A stretch of DNA of 16,761 nucleotides from JAGTVG01 sp964389805 (GTDB lineage Bacteria; Bacteroidota; Bacteroidia; Cytophagales; Cyclobacteriaceae), in assembly GCA_964389805.1 (NCBI GenBank), contig CAYMFU010000178.1, positions 1 to 16,761 on the forward strand, written 5' to 3'. This document shows, piece by piece, positions 8,041-15,878 of this stretch (within the stretch, counting starts at the first letter, position 1; each line of letters begins with the position of its first letter). Under the pieces are notes generated by a model, which ran no database searches, had not been told where the DNA came from, and worked only from the letters and a program-made list of their open reading frames with translations. The position numbers and the translations under genes are program-made.

Positions 8041-8655
8041 ATGTCTTTAAAAACAGAAGTTAAGGTTGGCAACATAAGTAATTTGAGCGATGCCCGGTAT
8101 TGTGCCGGGATGGGTGTACAGTATTTAGGATTTTCGATGGATAAAGATTCTGAACATTTTGTAGATCAGAAAACCCTGATGACCATAAAGGAATGGGTAG
8201 TGGGGCCAAGAATTGTAGGTGAATTTTCCAGGCTGGATCCTGTAAACTATGATTATTCCTCTTTATGTGAAGACGTTGATTGTATCGAGATATCTGATCC
8301 GGAATCAATTGAAACTGCTGCAAAAATAAATTTACCCCTTATATTAAAACTGGATCTGGCATCATTCAAATCAGTAAGTGAACTGGAAGAAATTTTGAAT
8401 CATACAAGGGACAGGATCCAATTCTTTCTTTTCGAGGATTCTCCAGGGCCAGAAATTGTAAGAGTTGATATTCTAAATCTGGCTTCACGTTATAAAATCA
8501 TGGTTGGGTTTGAGATTGATAAACAAAGTATTCATTCATGGATCGATGGAACGGATATTTTTGGGATCTCTCTCAAAGGAGGGATTGAAATTAAGCCCGG
8601 ATTCAAGGATTATGATGAGCTGGCAGATATCCTGGAAGATATCGAGGTAAATTAG
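8041..8655 (+). CDS. TrpF-like beta/alpha-barrel protein, catalytically degenerate
   Basis: The 204-residue protein resembles phosphoribosylanthranilate isomerase. The first strand reads VKVGNISNLSDARYCAGMGVQYLGF (starting at 7) where TrpF has VKICGLT..DA....GADYLGF, and the C-terminal GGIEIKPGFKDYDEL (180-194) corresponds to the TrpF phosphate-binding end GVE..PGxKD. The catalytic Cys of strand 1 is replaced by Gly10, the SPR substrate loop is missing (DKDSEHF instead), and the middle GGTGxxFDW motif is absent. No trp genes are nearby. It is therefore probably not a tryptophan enzyme but a barrel recruited to another role or a pseudoenzyme. GTG at 8038 also opens the frame; the ATG at 8041 is preferred. 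Separated by 10 bases from the M23 gene, it is almost surely co-transcribed with it. Confidence 0.75.
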   Translation: MSLKTEVKVGNISNLSDARYCAGMGVQYLGFSMDKDSEHFVDQKTLMTIKEWVVGPRIVGEFSRLDPVNYDYSSLCEDVDCIEISDPESIETAAKINLPLILKLDLASFKSVSELEEILNHTRDRIQFFLFEDSPGPEIVRVDILNLASRYKIMVGFEIDKQSIHSWIDGTDIFGISLKGGIEIKPGFKDYDELADILEDIEVN

Positions 8656-8663
8656 TAAGTTTG
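8656..8663 (+). promoter_or_regulatory. Candidate -7 promoter element for the L,D-transpeptidase gene
   Basis: TAAGTTTG matches TAnnTTTG exactly, directly after the stop of the TrpF-like gene and 74 bases before the ATG at 8738. It would allow separate expression of the transpeptidase. No -33 element is obvious. Confidence 0.35.
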
Positions 8664-8737
8664 CAATTATTTATAATTAGACATTTCAAGAATAATTGAA
8701 TATTTAAAGTAAACCGGAAACAATACCAATATTGATT

Positions 8738-10426
8738 ATGAATTATATGAAGAAAACGGTCATTGGCGCATTAGCAATTTTTCTTTTTGCATGTAGCAGT
8801 GAAAAAAACAGCGAGTCCACCTACAGTATTTCTGATCAGTGGCCAGAAGAAAAACGTGCTGAATTCGAATTGATAGTAAGTGAAAAGATAAAAGAATATA
8901 CGCAGGCTTCGCTTGACTCAACTCATGTTTCATTAGGGGTCGATAATGTGTTCGTGAGTGAAGAATTGACCAGGGTTTATAATGATGTTGACAACAGACG
9001 ATTATGGTCGGAGGAGAAAAATCGACATGATCTAATAAATATCATTAAAGGATCCTACTATGATGGTCTTAACCCGGAGGATTACCATATTAAAGCCATC
9101 CAGCAACTCTATCTTGAAGGGGGACAGGATATTGAAAGTGAAGCAATTCGGCTAGCCAGGATTGATGTGCTCATGACTGATGCTATAATGCTCTATGCCT
9201 TTCACATGATACAGGGGAAAGTAAATCCGGAAAGCCTGGATCCCAATTGGAACTATAGCAAACGTGATATCCCTGACGACATTGACCTGAAACTGATCTC
9301 ACGTTTAGAGGAACAATCTCTTGCCGATTCCATTAAAGTATTACGACCTGCCCTACCCATGTATAACCGCTATAGGAAATGGTTTGCTCATTATGATTCA
9401 CTCAAAAACAATGATGGAAATATAACGCAGCTGGAATATCCCGGGGAGCCCCTTAAATTGGGAGACTCCTCTTCCTTAGTAACTGAACTTAAAAAACACC
9501 TGGAGAATTTTGATGTTTCTGGCGTATCAAACGATGATGGATATTTCGACGAGACTCTGAAAGCAACACTCATTGATTTTCAAACCCATTTTGGATTGAC
9601 AGCGGATGGCGTTGCCGGTGAAAGTACGTTTGAGGCATTAAATACTTCACTGCATGAGCGCATGAACATGATCCGCGTAAATATGGAAAGATGCCGATGG
9701 ATCTATAATATGCCTCCCAGGGAATTCTTACTGGTAAATATCGCCGATTTTCATTTATATATATTCCAGGATGCTGTCATTGATTATACCTCTCGTGTGG
9801 TGGTAGGAAAAGAGCATCATGAAACGCCTATCTTTACATCAAATATCCAATATGTGGTCTTTAATCCTACCTGGACTGTTCCCTACTCCATAGCAACCAA
9901 GGAAACCCTTCCAAGATTAAAAAGGGATCCGGATTATCTGAGCAATCGAAATATGACCTTGTTGCGTAATGGAAAGGAAATCGATCCATACTCCATCGAT
10001 TTCAGTAAATACTCTGTAAATAACTTCCCTTTCACTATTAGACAGGAACCTGGGATATATAACGCCCTGGGAAGAATGAAATTTATTTTTCCTAATAAGT
10101 ATTCAGTCTATTTGCATGACACACCCTCAAAATCGTATTTTGAAAAATCCGAACGGACCTTCAGCCACGGCTGCGTTCGTGTTCAGAATCCTCATTTACT
10201 GGCTGAACAACTCCTGGGAGACAAAGGGTATGACCAGGAGAAAATAAAGGAGGTTTTAAAAACGGAAAAGGAGACAATTGTCCATTTGGAAAATAAAATG
10301 CCTGTCCTGTTGATGTATTGGACCTGTTATGAAAACCATGAAAATGGTAAAATGTATTTTTACAAAGACGTTTACAACCGGGATAAGGTAATTCTTGATG
10401 AACTGTTAAAAAACAAGCAGATATAA
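8738..10426 (+). CDS. L,D-transpeptidase lipoprotein (YcbB/LdtD-like)
   Basis: An envelope enzyme that forms 3-3 cross-links in peptidoglycan, or attaches partners to it, by a cysteine mechanism. Counting from the ATG at 8738 (562 residues), a lipoprotein signal ends in the lipobox LFAC with Cys19. Next come a helical scaffold domain (about 60-225, including HMIQGKVNPESLDPNW), a peptidoglycan-binding domain at about 236-304 (LKLGDSSSLVTELKKHL, then GYFDETLKATLIDFQ and GLTADGVAGESTFEALN) and a YkuD catalytic domain at about 330-495. Catalytic residues are His460 (YLHDTPSKS) and SHGCVR with Cys479. This order is that of the large YcbB class. TTG at 8732 and ATG at 8747 are alternative starts; ATG 8747 gives a typical MKKTVIGALAIF signal. 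It is convergent with the flippase-like gene across 75 bases. Confidence 0.92.
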   Translation: MNYMKKTVIGALAIFLFACSSEKNSESTYSISDQWPEEKRAEFELIVSEKIKEYTQASLDSTHVSLGVDNVFVSEELTRVYNDVDNRRLWSEEKNRHDLINIIKGSYYDGLNPEDYHIKAIQQLYLEGGQDIESEAIRLARIDVLMTDAIMLYAFHMIQGKVNPESLDPNWNYSKRDIPDDIDLKLISRLEEQSLADSIKVLRPALPMYNRYRKWFAHYDSLKNNDGNITQLEYPGEPLKLGDSSSLVTELKKHLENFDVSGVSNDDGYFDETLKATLIDFQTHFGLTADGVAGESTFEALNTSLHERMNMIRVNMERCRWIYNMPPREFLLVNIADFHLYIFQDAVIDYTSRVVVGKEHHETPIFTSNIQYVVFNPTWTVPYSIATKETLPRLKRDPDYLSNRNMTLLRNGKEIDPYSIDFSKYSVNNFPFTIRQEPGIYNALGRMKFIFPNKYSVYLHDTPSKSYFEKSERTFSHGCVRVQNPHLLAEQLLGDKGYDQEKIKEVLKTEKETIVHLENKMPVLLMYWTCYENHENGKMYFYKDVYNRDKVILDELLKNKQI

Positions 10427-10501
10427 ACTAAGATCATTAATTATTGAGTTGATATCCATGCTGATGGGATTTAAACAGTTAATTCAGACCATCTTTATAA
10501 T

Positions 10502-11386
10502 TTAATCAAGGACCTGGTTATTGGATTTTAATTTTGTCTCAAAGAAAATCCCGCTGAAGGAACTGAAGGCGGTTATTACAAAGAAGAGAATACTGAATGC
10601 TACTGCCGTGTTTTTATCGATCATCAGATAGTTTGCACCAAAAATAAAAACCAGCTCCCTTGCTCCAACACCTCCTATCGTAAAAGGTATCACCGCCACT
10701 ACGGAGGAAAGCAGGAAGAGCGTCAAATATTCAATATACAGGCTGTCGACCATCAGAGCTTTCAGGATCAGATAGGCACATAGTAATTGAGCCAATTGGA
10801 CTCCTAAGGACAATATATTTGAAATTGTGAAGGCATTCACAAATTTTTTAAAAATGATGCGAAAAACAGCATAAAAAACTGGGTAATATACAATTAAAGC
10901 TGCGATCAATACCCAGTTCATCCAGGGACCGATGAAAGATAGATCTACAAATAGCGATAACAGAAATGCAAGGAATACCAGGGCAGCCAGACCACTTATC
11001 CTGTCAAGAAGTGTAGCAGTTACGAGATCCTTCAGTTTTGTTTTGTGGGATTTATTCAATAAATATACTTTATAACCATCGCCGCCAATACCTCCCGGCA
11101 GGAAAAGATTGTAAAACATACCAACATAATACAACTTCAAATTATACAATCCCGGAAGATCCAGTCCGATTGACTTAAAGAAACGGTTCAGACGAACAGA
11201 GCTTATCCCTTTAGACAGGTTGAAGGCAATCAGGGCTAAAATTAACCATCCGGCACGAACATGAAGAAGAATATCTTTAGTTTGCTGCAGGTCAATTTTC
11301 TGAATGACCACGTAAATGGCAAGGGCAGAAACACTGACCTTTAGAATGAATTTCAGGATCCCTTTTTTATTTATCTTTTCCAACAA
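10502..11386 (-). CDS. Flippase-like integral membrane protein (LPG_synthase_TM/AglD family, UPF0104)
   Basis: The 294-residue multi-pass inner-membrane protein has about 8 hydrophobic segments. Family motifs are FLPGGIGGDGYKVYLL (starting at 95), a following LLDRISG (126-132) and the late IGGVGARELVF (237-247). Members belong to the lysylphosphatidylglycerol synthetase membrane-domain family and include proteins proposed to move polyprenyl-linked sugars or modify lipids; no soluble aminoacyl-transferase domain is present, so lysyl-PG synthesis is unlikely. The start codon lies inside the 3' end of the upstream glycosyltransferase gene (20-base overlap), so translation is probably coupled. 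The pairing suggests that it handles the lipid-linked sugar made by that enzyme, which is inference. The activity itself is not proven for the family. Confidence 0.85.
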   Translation of the reverse strand: MLEKINKKGILKFILKVSVSALAIYVVIQKIDLQQTKDILLHVRAGWLILALIAFNLSKGISSVRLNRFFKSIGLDLPGLYNLKLYYVGMFYNLFLPGGIGGDGYKVYLLNKSHKTKLKDLVTATLLDRISGLAALVFLAFLLSLFVDLSFIGPWMNWVLIAALIVYYPVFYAVFRIIFKKFVNAFTISNILSLGVQLAQLLCAYLILKALMVDSLYIEYLTLFLLSSVVAVIPFTIGGVGARELVFIFGANYLMIDKNTAVAFSILFFVITAFSSFSGIFFETKLKSNNQVLD

Positions 11387-12305
11387 AGATCTTCTTAATG
11401 GAATAAATTTTCTTATCCTGTGATTCGTAATAGGTACGCATGATCATCTCGGCAATGATCCCTGAAGTAATTAACTGGATACCACCCAGGGTAAGCGTTA
11501 TGGCAAGTATCAGGACTGGCCTGCCCCAGATATCATGCCCTAAAAATTTCTCTATCAACAGATAGATATTCAATACCATACCAATAACAAAGGTAAATAT
11601 CCCCAGTGTACCAAAGAGGTGCATGGGCTTTTGAAGATATTTCTGGTAGAAGATCATAAGCAGGAGATCACTCATTACCCTGAACGTTCTTCCAATACCA
11701 TATTTAGTTTTTCCAAATTGCCTGGGGTGGTGGTTTACATCCACTTCGGTGATCTTTGCTCCCTGTAACTGAGCCAGTACGGGAATAAACCGGTGTAGTT
11801 CACCATATAGTCCAAGATTTTTAGCGACATCAGCCCTGAAAACCTTTAATGAGCATCCATAGTCATGTATCCTGACGCCAGTTAGCCACCTTATGATCCA
11901 GTTTGCGATCTTACTTGGAAGTTTTCTGCTTATCCAGTAATCCTTTCGATTTGCTCTTCTACCGGCTACCACATCCCAGTTTTCGTCTTCCAGCATTTTG
12001 ACCATAGAAGGAATATCGGCAGGATCATTCTGAAGGTCACCGTCAAGTGTAATGATCAGATCTCCTGAAGCCTTTTCAATGCCGGCTGACATGGCAGCGG
12101 TCTGGCCAAAGTTTTTATAAAAACTTACAGTCGCATAATGACTATTCCCAAATTCCCTGATCTGACTAACCGTATTATCCTTTGATCCATCATCCACAAA
12201 AATAACTTCATAATCCAGTCCTGACAGAGCATTATCGATACTTTCTATCAAAGGTTTGATATTCTCTTCTTCGTTAAATACACTGATGACCAGAGATAAT
12301 TTCAT
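11367..12305 (-). CDS. Family 2 glycosyltransferase, polyisoprenyl-phosphate sugar synthase (DPM1/GtrB/ArnC-like)
   Basis: Transfers a sugar from a nucleotide donor to a polyprenyl phosphate on the inner face of the membrane. The 312-residue protein has a GT-A domain at 1-225: LSLVISVFNEEENI at the N-terminus, VIFVDDGSKD (Asp38, Asp39), the metal-binding DGD at 88-90 in TLDGDLQNDP, HDYGCSLKVF (147-156) and the family motif RQFGKTKYGIGR (195-206). Two C-terminal membrane helices (about 230-254 and 262-288) anchor it, as in GtrB and ArnC. The donor sugar cannot be read from sequence. It is the first gene of a two-gene unit with the flippase-like protein. An ArnT-like transferase at the window's end could use its product. 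Confidence 0.92.
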   Translation of the reverse strand: MKLSLVISVFNEEENIKPLIESIDNALSGLDYEVIFVDDGSKDNTVSQIREFGNSHYATVSFYKNFGQTAAMSAGIEKASGDLIITLDGDLQNDPADIPSMVKMLEDENWDVVAGRRANRKDYWISRKLPSKIANWIIRWLTGVRIHDYGCSLKVFRADVAKNLGLYGELHRFIPVLAQLQGAKITEVDVNHHPRQFGKTKYGIGRTFRVMSDLLLMIFYQKYLQKPMHLFGTLGIFTFVIGMVLNIYLLIEKFLGHDIWGRPVLILAITLTLGGIQLITSGIIAEMIMRTYYESQDKKIYSIKKIFVGKDK

Positions 12306-12539
12306 CTGACTTATTGTCTTTTGAGTTTTATACTTATCGAATAAAAACTGATATTGACTATATCTAAAATACTATATTCATATCCAATCGAAATTGAGTC
12401 AGATATAAAAAAAACTCTATCACTTCCGAGCCATATTCAATCGGATCTAACCAATTTCATTCTGATTTAAATCATTTTTGACCAGGATCAAAATAAATCG
12501 AAACCAAAATTAAATAAAAAAGCGCTTTTAACACCGATT
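12306..12539. other. AT-rich spacer between the GH3 fusion and the GT2 gene
   Basis: The 234-base spacer precedes the minus-strand GT2 gene. It contains an exact minus-strand -7 match (TAATTTTG, complement of 12505-12512), a quasi-palindrome TTTTGA-6-TCAAAA at 12476-12493, and a 12-base near-identical direct repeat CATATyCAATCG at 12379-12390 and 12432-12443. No coding frame or RNA gene is seen. The repeats could be operator half-sites for GT2 control, but that is a guess. Confidence 0.4.
12505..12512 (-). promoter_or_regulatory. Candidate -7 promoter element for the GT2-flippase unit
   Basis: On the minus strand this reads TAATTTTG, an exact TAnnTTTG match. It would give a long leader of about 190 bases before the GT2 start at 12305. 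No -33 element is evident at the normal distance, so support is weak. Confidence 0.28.
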
Positions 12540-15476
12540 TTACAGGTCAATTCTAGCATCATATACGATCTGGTGCATGGTCGGCCGGATATTCAGATCC
12601 GCAATCTTATTATTCAACCTTGTTGGATGCACTCTATTCGAACAAAAAACGAACAGGATCCCTGAACCCGGATCGGCCCAGGTAAACATTCCAGTATACC
12701 CGGAGTGGCCAAAACTATTTGTACCTGCATCCACGGCAGGAGTCCCCCCTTTCTTATCTTCAAGCAAGGGTTTATCAAATCCCAAACCTCTCCTGATGCC
12801 TTCATTGCAATAATGGCAGAAGGTGAATTTTCGCATAGTCCCTTTGCTGATAAACTGTTCTCCACCATAGGAGCCCATATTCAGATACATTTGCATAAGT
12901 TTGGCCAGGTCATTGGCAGAACCAAATAAGCCTGCATTAGCCGATAGTCCATTCATCATGGCTGCGCCCTCATCATGGACCACTCCGTGAATCTGGAATT
13001 TTCGAAAAAAGGTATCATTCTCGGTGGGTACGATCTGGCTGAGGGAGAAATGCTTGTAGGGATTAAAAGTCAAGGTATTTGCACCAAGTGGTTTATAGAA
13101 AGTCTTTTTCAGGTATGTTTCATATTCTTCACCTGTTAATCGCTCCAAAACCTCGGGCCACAAATAAAATGAAAGCCCGGAATAGACATATCCCTGGTCA
13201 GGATTAACAGGTGATTTCAGGATCATTTTATATATCTTATCCTGGTAATTATTGTATAGGAAGAGGTCGTCGGTCAACTTGATCGAATACCTGGCTGAGG
13301 AATCCGCAGATAAGGTATTCCTTTTATATTTCCCGTTTTTTTTCGTTGTAGTGGTCCAGTAAGCGATCCAGGATTTGAGACCGGCATTATGTGAAAGTAT
13401 GCGTCTGATGTTCAGATCTTTCTTATTTCCGCGATCAAAATATTCTAAATAGTCGCCTAGCGTAGCATCAAGGTCAAATTTTTCAGCATCATGCATCTTC
13501 ATTAGCCCGGGAAGTGCACTGGTCACTTTTGACACGGATGCGAAATCATAGAGATCTGTAGTTTTTACTTCCCGCACCCTATCATATGTATGATGCCCCC
13601 ATGCCTTATGATATATAACCTTTCCATGTCGCGCCACCAGTACCTGCACACCTGGGGCAACTTCTTCCCTTAAAGCATAGCGGGCCATGGAATCCAGTTT
13701 TGATCTTAGATATTCTCCATCGAGCCCCACCTCTTCCGGGATTGTATAGCCAAGTCTTAAATTTCCTTTCACATCAATACCAGTACCAGCCGGATATTTT
13801 GAATTGATAGATACAGGCAATTCCCCACTGGCACTGACACCACCGAAAATCAATTGGGCACTCAGATCAAAGGTTTTGGCATTCTGCTGATAGCTGACAA
13901 TTGCTGCTTTGGATTGATCCAGAGACTTGATTTTATCCAATCCATATGGATTTCCATGCCACACCAGTATGACTGATTTATTTTTAACAATCTCATCGAT
14001 CAGTTTGATTTTCGCCTCACTCAACCCAAAATTGCGGTATGCATATTGAGATAATCCTGTAACATTCAGTATGACAAGATTATGTTCCCTCAGTCCGTTC
14101 AATAATTCATCAGAGTGCATTTTATCCGATACCAGAATATGGTCCACATCAGTATAGGAAGACAGGCGATCGTTGAAGGGATCCTTAGGCCCTTCATCAA
14201 TGGTCACTGAGGCTATTTTGAGAGAATCCAGCCCTTTTAAAGGTAGAATTTCATCTTCATTTCGAATAACAGTCAAGCTGGCCTCAACCAGTTTCCTGCT
14301 CAATAGTTTCGCCTGTATATTGTTCAGATCATCAATCAATCCTTCCGCATCAATGTATTTCCTTTTATCCAATCCTGACCAGTACTTTAGAAGCAATATT
14401 TTACGAACACTGGCATCGATCTCTTCCTCCGATACCTGTTTATCTAGAACAGCCTTTTTGATAAGTTCAATTCCCTTCTTTACATTAAGGGAAAATAGCA
14501 GAACATCGTTTCCTGCCTGATAGGCTTTCAGATCGACCTCACCCGGTTCATAATACTTGGCCACACCTTCCATATTGAGCGCATCCGTAAAGACCATTCC
14601 TTCAAAACCAAGGGAATCTAATAGTAATCCCCTAATTATCGGGGATGAAAGGGTTGAAGGTAAATTATATGTGGAATCAAGTACAGGAATACTTAAATGA
14701 GCGACCATGACACTGCCCAATCCTTCACTCATGAGTTTTTTAAATGGATACAATTCAACGTTGTTCAACCGTTCCATATTATGGCCAATTACCGGGAGAT
14801 CTTTGTGGGAATCGACATCCGTATCCCCATGACCGGGAAAGTGTTTGCCACATGCCAATACACCATTCTCCTGCATCCCTTTCATATAAGCCAGGCCTTT
14901 TTCAGCTACATTGAACTTATCCTCCCCAAAAGACCTGAAATTGATCACAGGATTTTTAGCATTGTTATTCACGTCGACGACAGGTGCGAAATTGACATGC
15001 ATCCCCAGTCTCTCGAATTGCCGGGCTACTTCTTTGCCCATGTCATATATCAGATCATTATTCTGAATGGCTCCAAGGGCCATCTGGTAGGGATACCGGA
15101 TGGTACTATCCAGTCGCATGCCTAGCCCCCATTCACAATCCATAGCCACAAGTAATGGAACCTCCGCCTTTGATTGATATTCGTTATGAAGATTGGCCTG
15201 CCGTACCGGTCCACCCTGGAAGAAGATCAGTCCACCGATCTTACATTCCTCAATCAGCTCCAATATTTCCTGCCGGTGGGTGTCATCCCTGTTGGAATAA
15301 GCGGCCACCATAAACAGCTGCCCGATCTTATCATCCAGATCAAGTGTGGCATAAACGGAATCCACCCAATCCGTTTGACTGTCGAGAAAGGGAGGATTAA
15401 TCTGTGAAGTGGATGAACTATATCCCCCGGCTATCAGAAAAAAAACTAAAATTGAAGCTTTAAAAAAAAATTTCAT
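12540..15476 (-). CDS. Secreted GH3 beta-N-acetylglucosaminidase-like hydrolase fused to a class C beta-lactamase-fold serine hydrolase
   Basis: The 978-residue two-enzyme protein has a signal peptide (about 1-25, no lipobox), so it is probably periplasmic. The GH3 domain spans about 36-370 and carries the NagZ-type KHFPGHGDTDVDSH at 211-224 (His/Asp acid-base dyad) and the nucleophile Asp298 in FTDALNMEG. A GH3 C-terminal-like domain spans about 395-560. The serine hydrolase domain (about 590-975) has SVSK (nucleophile Ser647, Lys650), YSG at 765-767 in place of YxN, and HSGYTG at 924-929 replacing the KTG box. The arrangement suggests removal of N-acetylglucosamine from muropeptides plus action on a peptide or ester bond, possibly wall recycling; the substrates are inferred. 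This fusion occurs widely in Bacteroidota. The signal-peptide codons contain A9 and A8 tracts (plus-strand view). Confidence 0.93.
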   Translation of the reverse strand: MKFFFKASILVFFLIAGGYSSSTSQINPPFLDSQTDWVDSVYATLDLDDKIGQLFMVAAYSNRDDTHRQEILELIEECKIGGLIFFQGGPVRQANLHNEYQSKAEVPLLVAMDCEWGLGMRLDSTIRYPYQMALGAIQNNDLIYDMGKEVARQFERLGMHVNFAPVVDVNNNAKNPVINFRSFGEDKFNVAEKGLAYMKGMQENGVLACGKHFPGHGDTDVDSHKDLPVIGHNMERLNNVELYPFKKLMSEGLGSVMVAHLSIPVLDSTYNLPSTLSSPIIRGLLLDSLGFEGMVFTDALNMEGVAKYYEPGEVDLKAYQAGNDVLLFSLNVKKGIELIKKAVLDKQVSEEEIDASVRKILLLKYWSGLDKRKYIDAEGLIDDLNNIQAKLLSRKLVEASLTVIRNEDEILPLKGLDSLKIASVTIDEGPKDPFNDRLSSYTDVDHILVSDKMHSDELLNGLREHNLVILNVTGLSQYAYRNFGLSEAKIKLIDEIVKNKSVILVWHGNPYGLDKIKSLDQSKAAIVSYQQNAKTFDLSAQLIFGGVSASGELPVSINSKYPAGTGIDVKGNLRLGYTIPEEVGLDGEYLRSKLDSMARYALREEVAPGVQVLVARHGKVIYHKAWGHHTYDRVREVKTTDLYDFASVSKVTSALPGLMKMHDAEKFDLDATLGDYLEYFDRGNKKDLNIRRILSHNAGLKSWIAYWTTTTKKNGKYKRNTLSADSSARYSIKLTDDLFLYNNYQDKIYKMILKSPVNPDQGYVYSGLSFYLWPEVLERLTGEEYETYLKKTFYKPLGANTLTFNPYKHFSLSQIVPTENDTFFRKFQIHGVVHDEGAAMMNGLSANAGLFGSANDLAKLMQMYLNMGSYGGEQFISKGTMRKFTFCHYCNEGIRRGLGFDKPLLEDKKGGTPAVDAGTNSFGHSGYTGMFTWADPGSGILFVFCSNRVHPTRLNNKIADLNIRPTMHQIVYDARIDL

Positions 15477-15664
15477 TATTCCACTTATTTTAAATTGAAA
15501 ATATGCAAATAAACTATGGTATTGGATAATAAACTCTTAAAAGGAATTATTAGCGTGATAATATTGAATTGGATTCTCATCTGTTTAGCATATTAAAACA
15601 AATCTATAACTAATATATATATTGGCTAATAATAGGCTGAAAAATATGAATAATATATCAAATT

Positions 15665-15723
15665 ATAGTTGACATCACTACTGATATACATGTAACTTGT
15701 ATGTTATATCAGAGATCAACTAT
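15665..15723. repeat. Long imperfect inverted repeat (59 bases)
   Basis: Outer arms ATAGTTGA (15665-15672) and TCAACTAT (15716-15723) are perfect complements. Inner arms CTGATATACAT (15681-15691) and ATGTTATATCAG (15701-15712) pair with one bulged base around a 9-base loop. The spacers between outer and inner arms differ (8 and 3 bases). It could be an RNA hairpin, a nested operator or a small mobile-element remnant. No T tract follows, so it is not a standard terminator. Confidence 0.6.
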
Positions 15724-15746
15724 GCATCCAGGCAATCAGGATGTAT
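15722..15746. repeat. Second short inverted repeat abutting the first
   Basis: ATGCATCC (15722-15729) pairs with GGATGTAT (15739-15746) through one G-T pair, with a 9-base loop. It shares its first two bases with the end of the 59-base repeat, so the two hairpins are stacked end to end. Confidence 0.45.
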
Positions 15747-15795
15747 AAATGCCAGATGAAATATTTTATCCCTGTATTCCTGCATATGTATATTT

Positions 15796-15828
15796 TCAGA
15801 AGATTTTATAAATTATAAACTTTTCTGA
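15796..15828. repeat. 33-base near-palindrome upstream of the ArnT-like promoter
   Basis: Arms 15796-15811 and 15813-15828 match at 14 of 16 positions around a single central A. Each end reads TCAGAA / TTCTGA. It ends next to the -33 region of the promoter at 15849, a position suited to a dimeric regulator, but no regulator is identifiable. Confidence 0.5.
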
Positions 15829-15856
15829 CATAATTTCGACCATGTTCTTAGCTTTG
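15826..15856 (+). promoter_or_regulatory. Promoter of the ArnT-like gene
   Basis: The -7 element TAGCTTTG (15849-15856) is an exact TAnnTTTG match, followed by TACCTCAA as expected around a Bacteroidota start site. TGACA at 15826-15830 lies 18 bases upstream and could serve as a weak -33 element. The ATG is at 15879. This is the best-supported promoter in the window. Confidence 0.6.
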
Positions 15857-15878
15857 TACCTCAATAAAGGCCGGTTAC

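Larger units (their letters stand above)
15477..15878. other. 402-base AT-rich divergent gap with several inverted repeats
   Basis: This is the shared upstream region of the GH3 fusion (minus) and the ArnT-like gene (plus). Three inverted repeats lie at 15665-15723, 15722-15746 and 15796-15828, listed separately, and a good promoter for the plus gene is at 15849. The left part (15477-15660) is plain AT-rich DNA with only a one-mismatch minus-strand -7 element (complement of 15506-15513). No open frame or tRNA is seen. Confidence 0.6.

Noticed and set aside
8041..8655. Calling the barrel protein TrpF and inferring tryptophan synthesis
   Set aside because: The catalytic Cys, the substrate loop and the GGTG motif are missing and no other trp gene is present.
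10502..11386. Calling the membrane protein a lysyl-phosphatidylglycerol synthase (MprF)
   Set aside because: Only the membrane domain exists; the soluble aminoacyl-transferase domain is absent and the partner is a polyprenyl-sugar synthase.
12518..12529. AAAAGCGCTTTT palindrome after the GH3 fusion stop as a terminator
   Set aside because: The arms meet with no loop and the stem has only four GC bases at the centre, so a stable terminator hairpin is unlikely.
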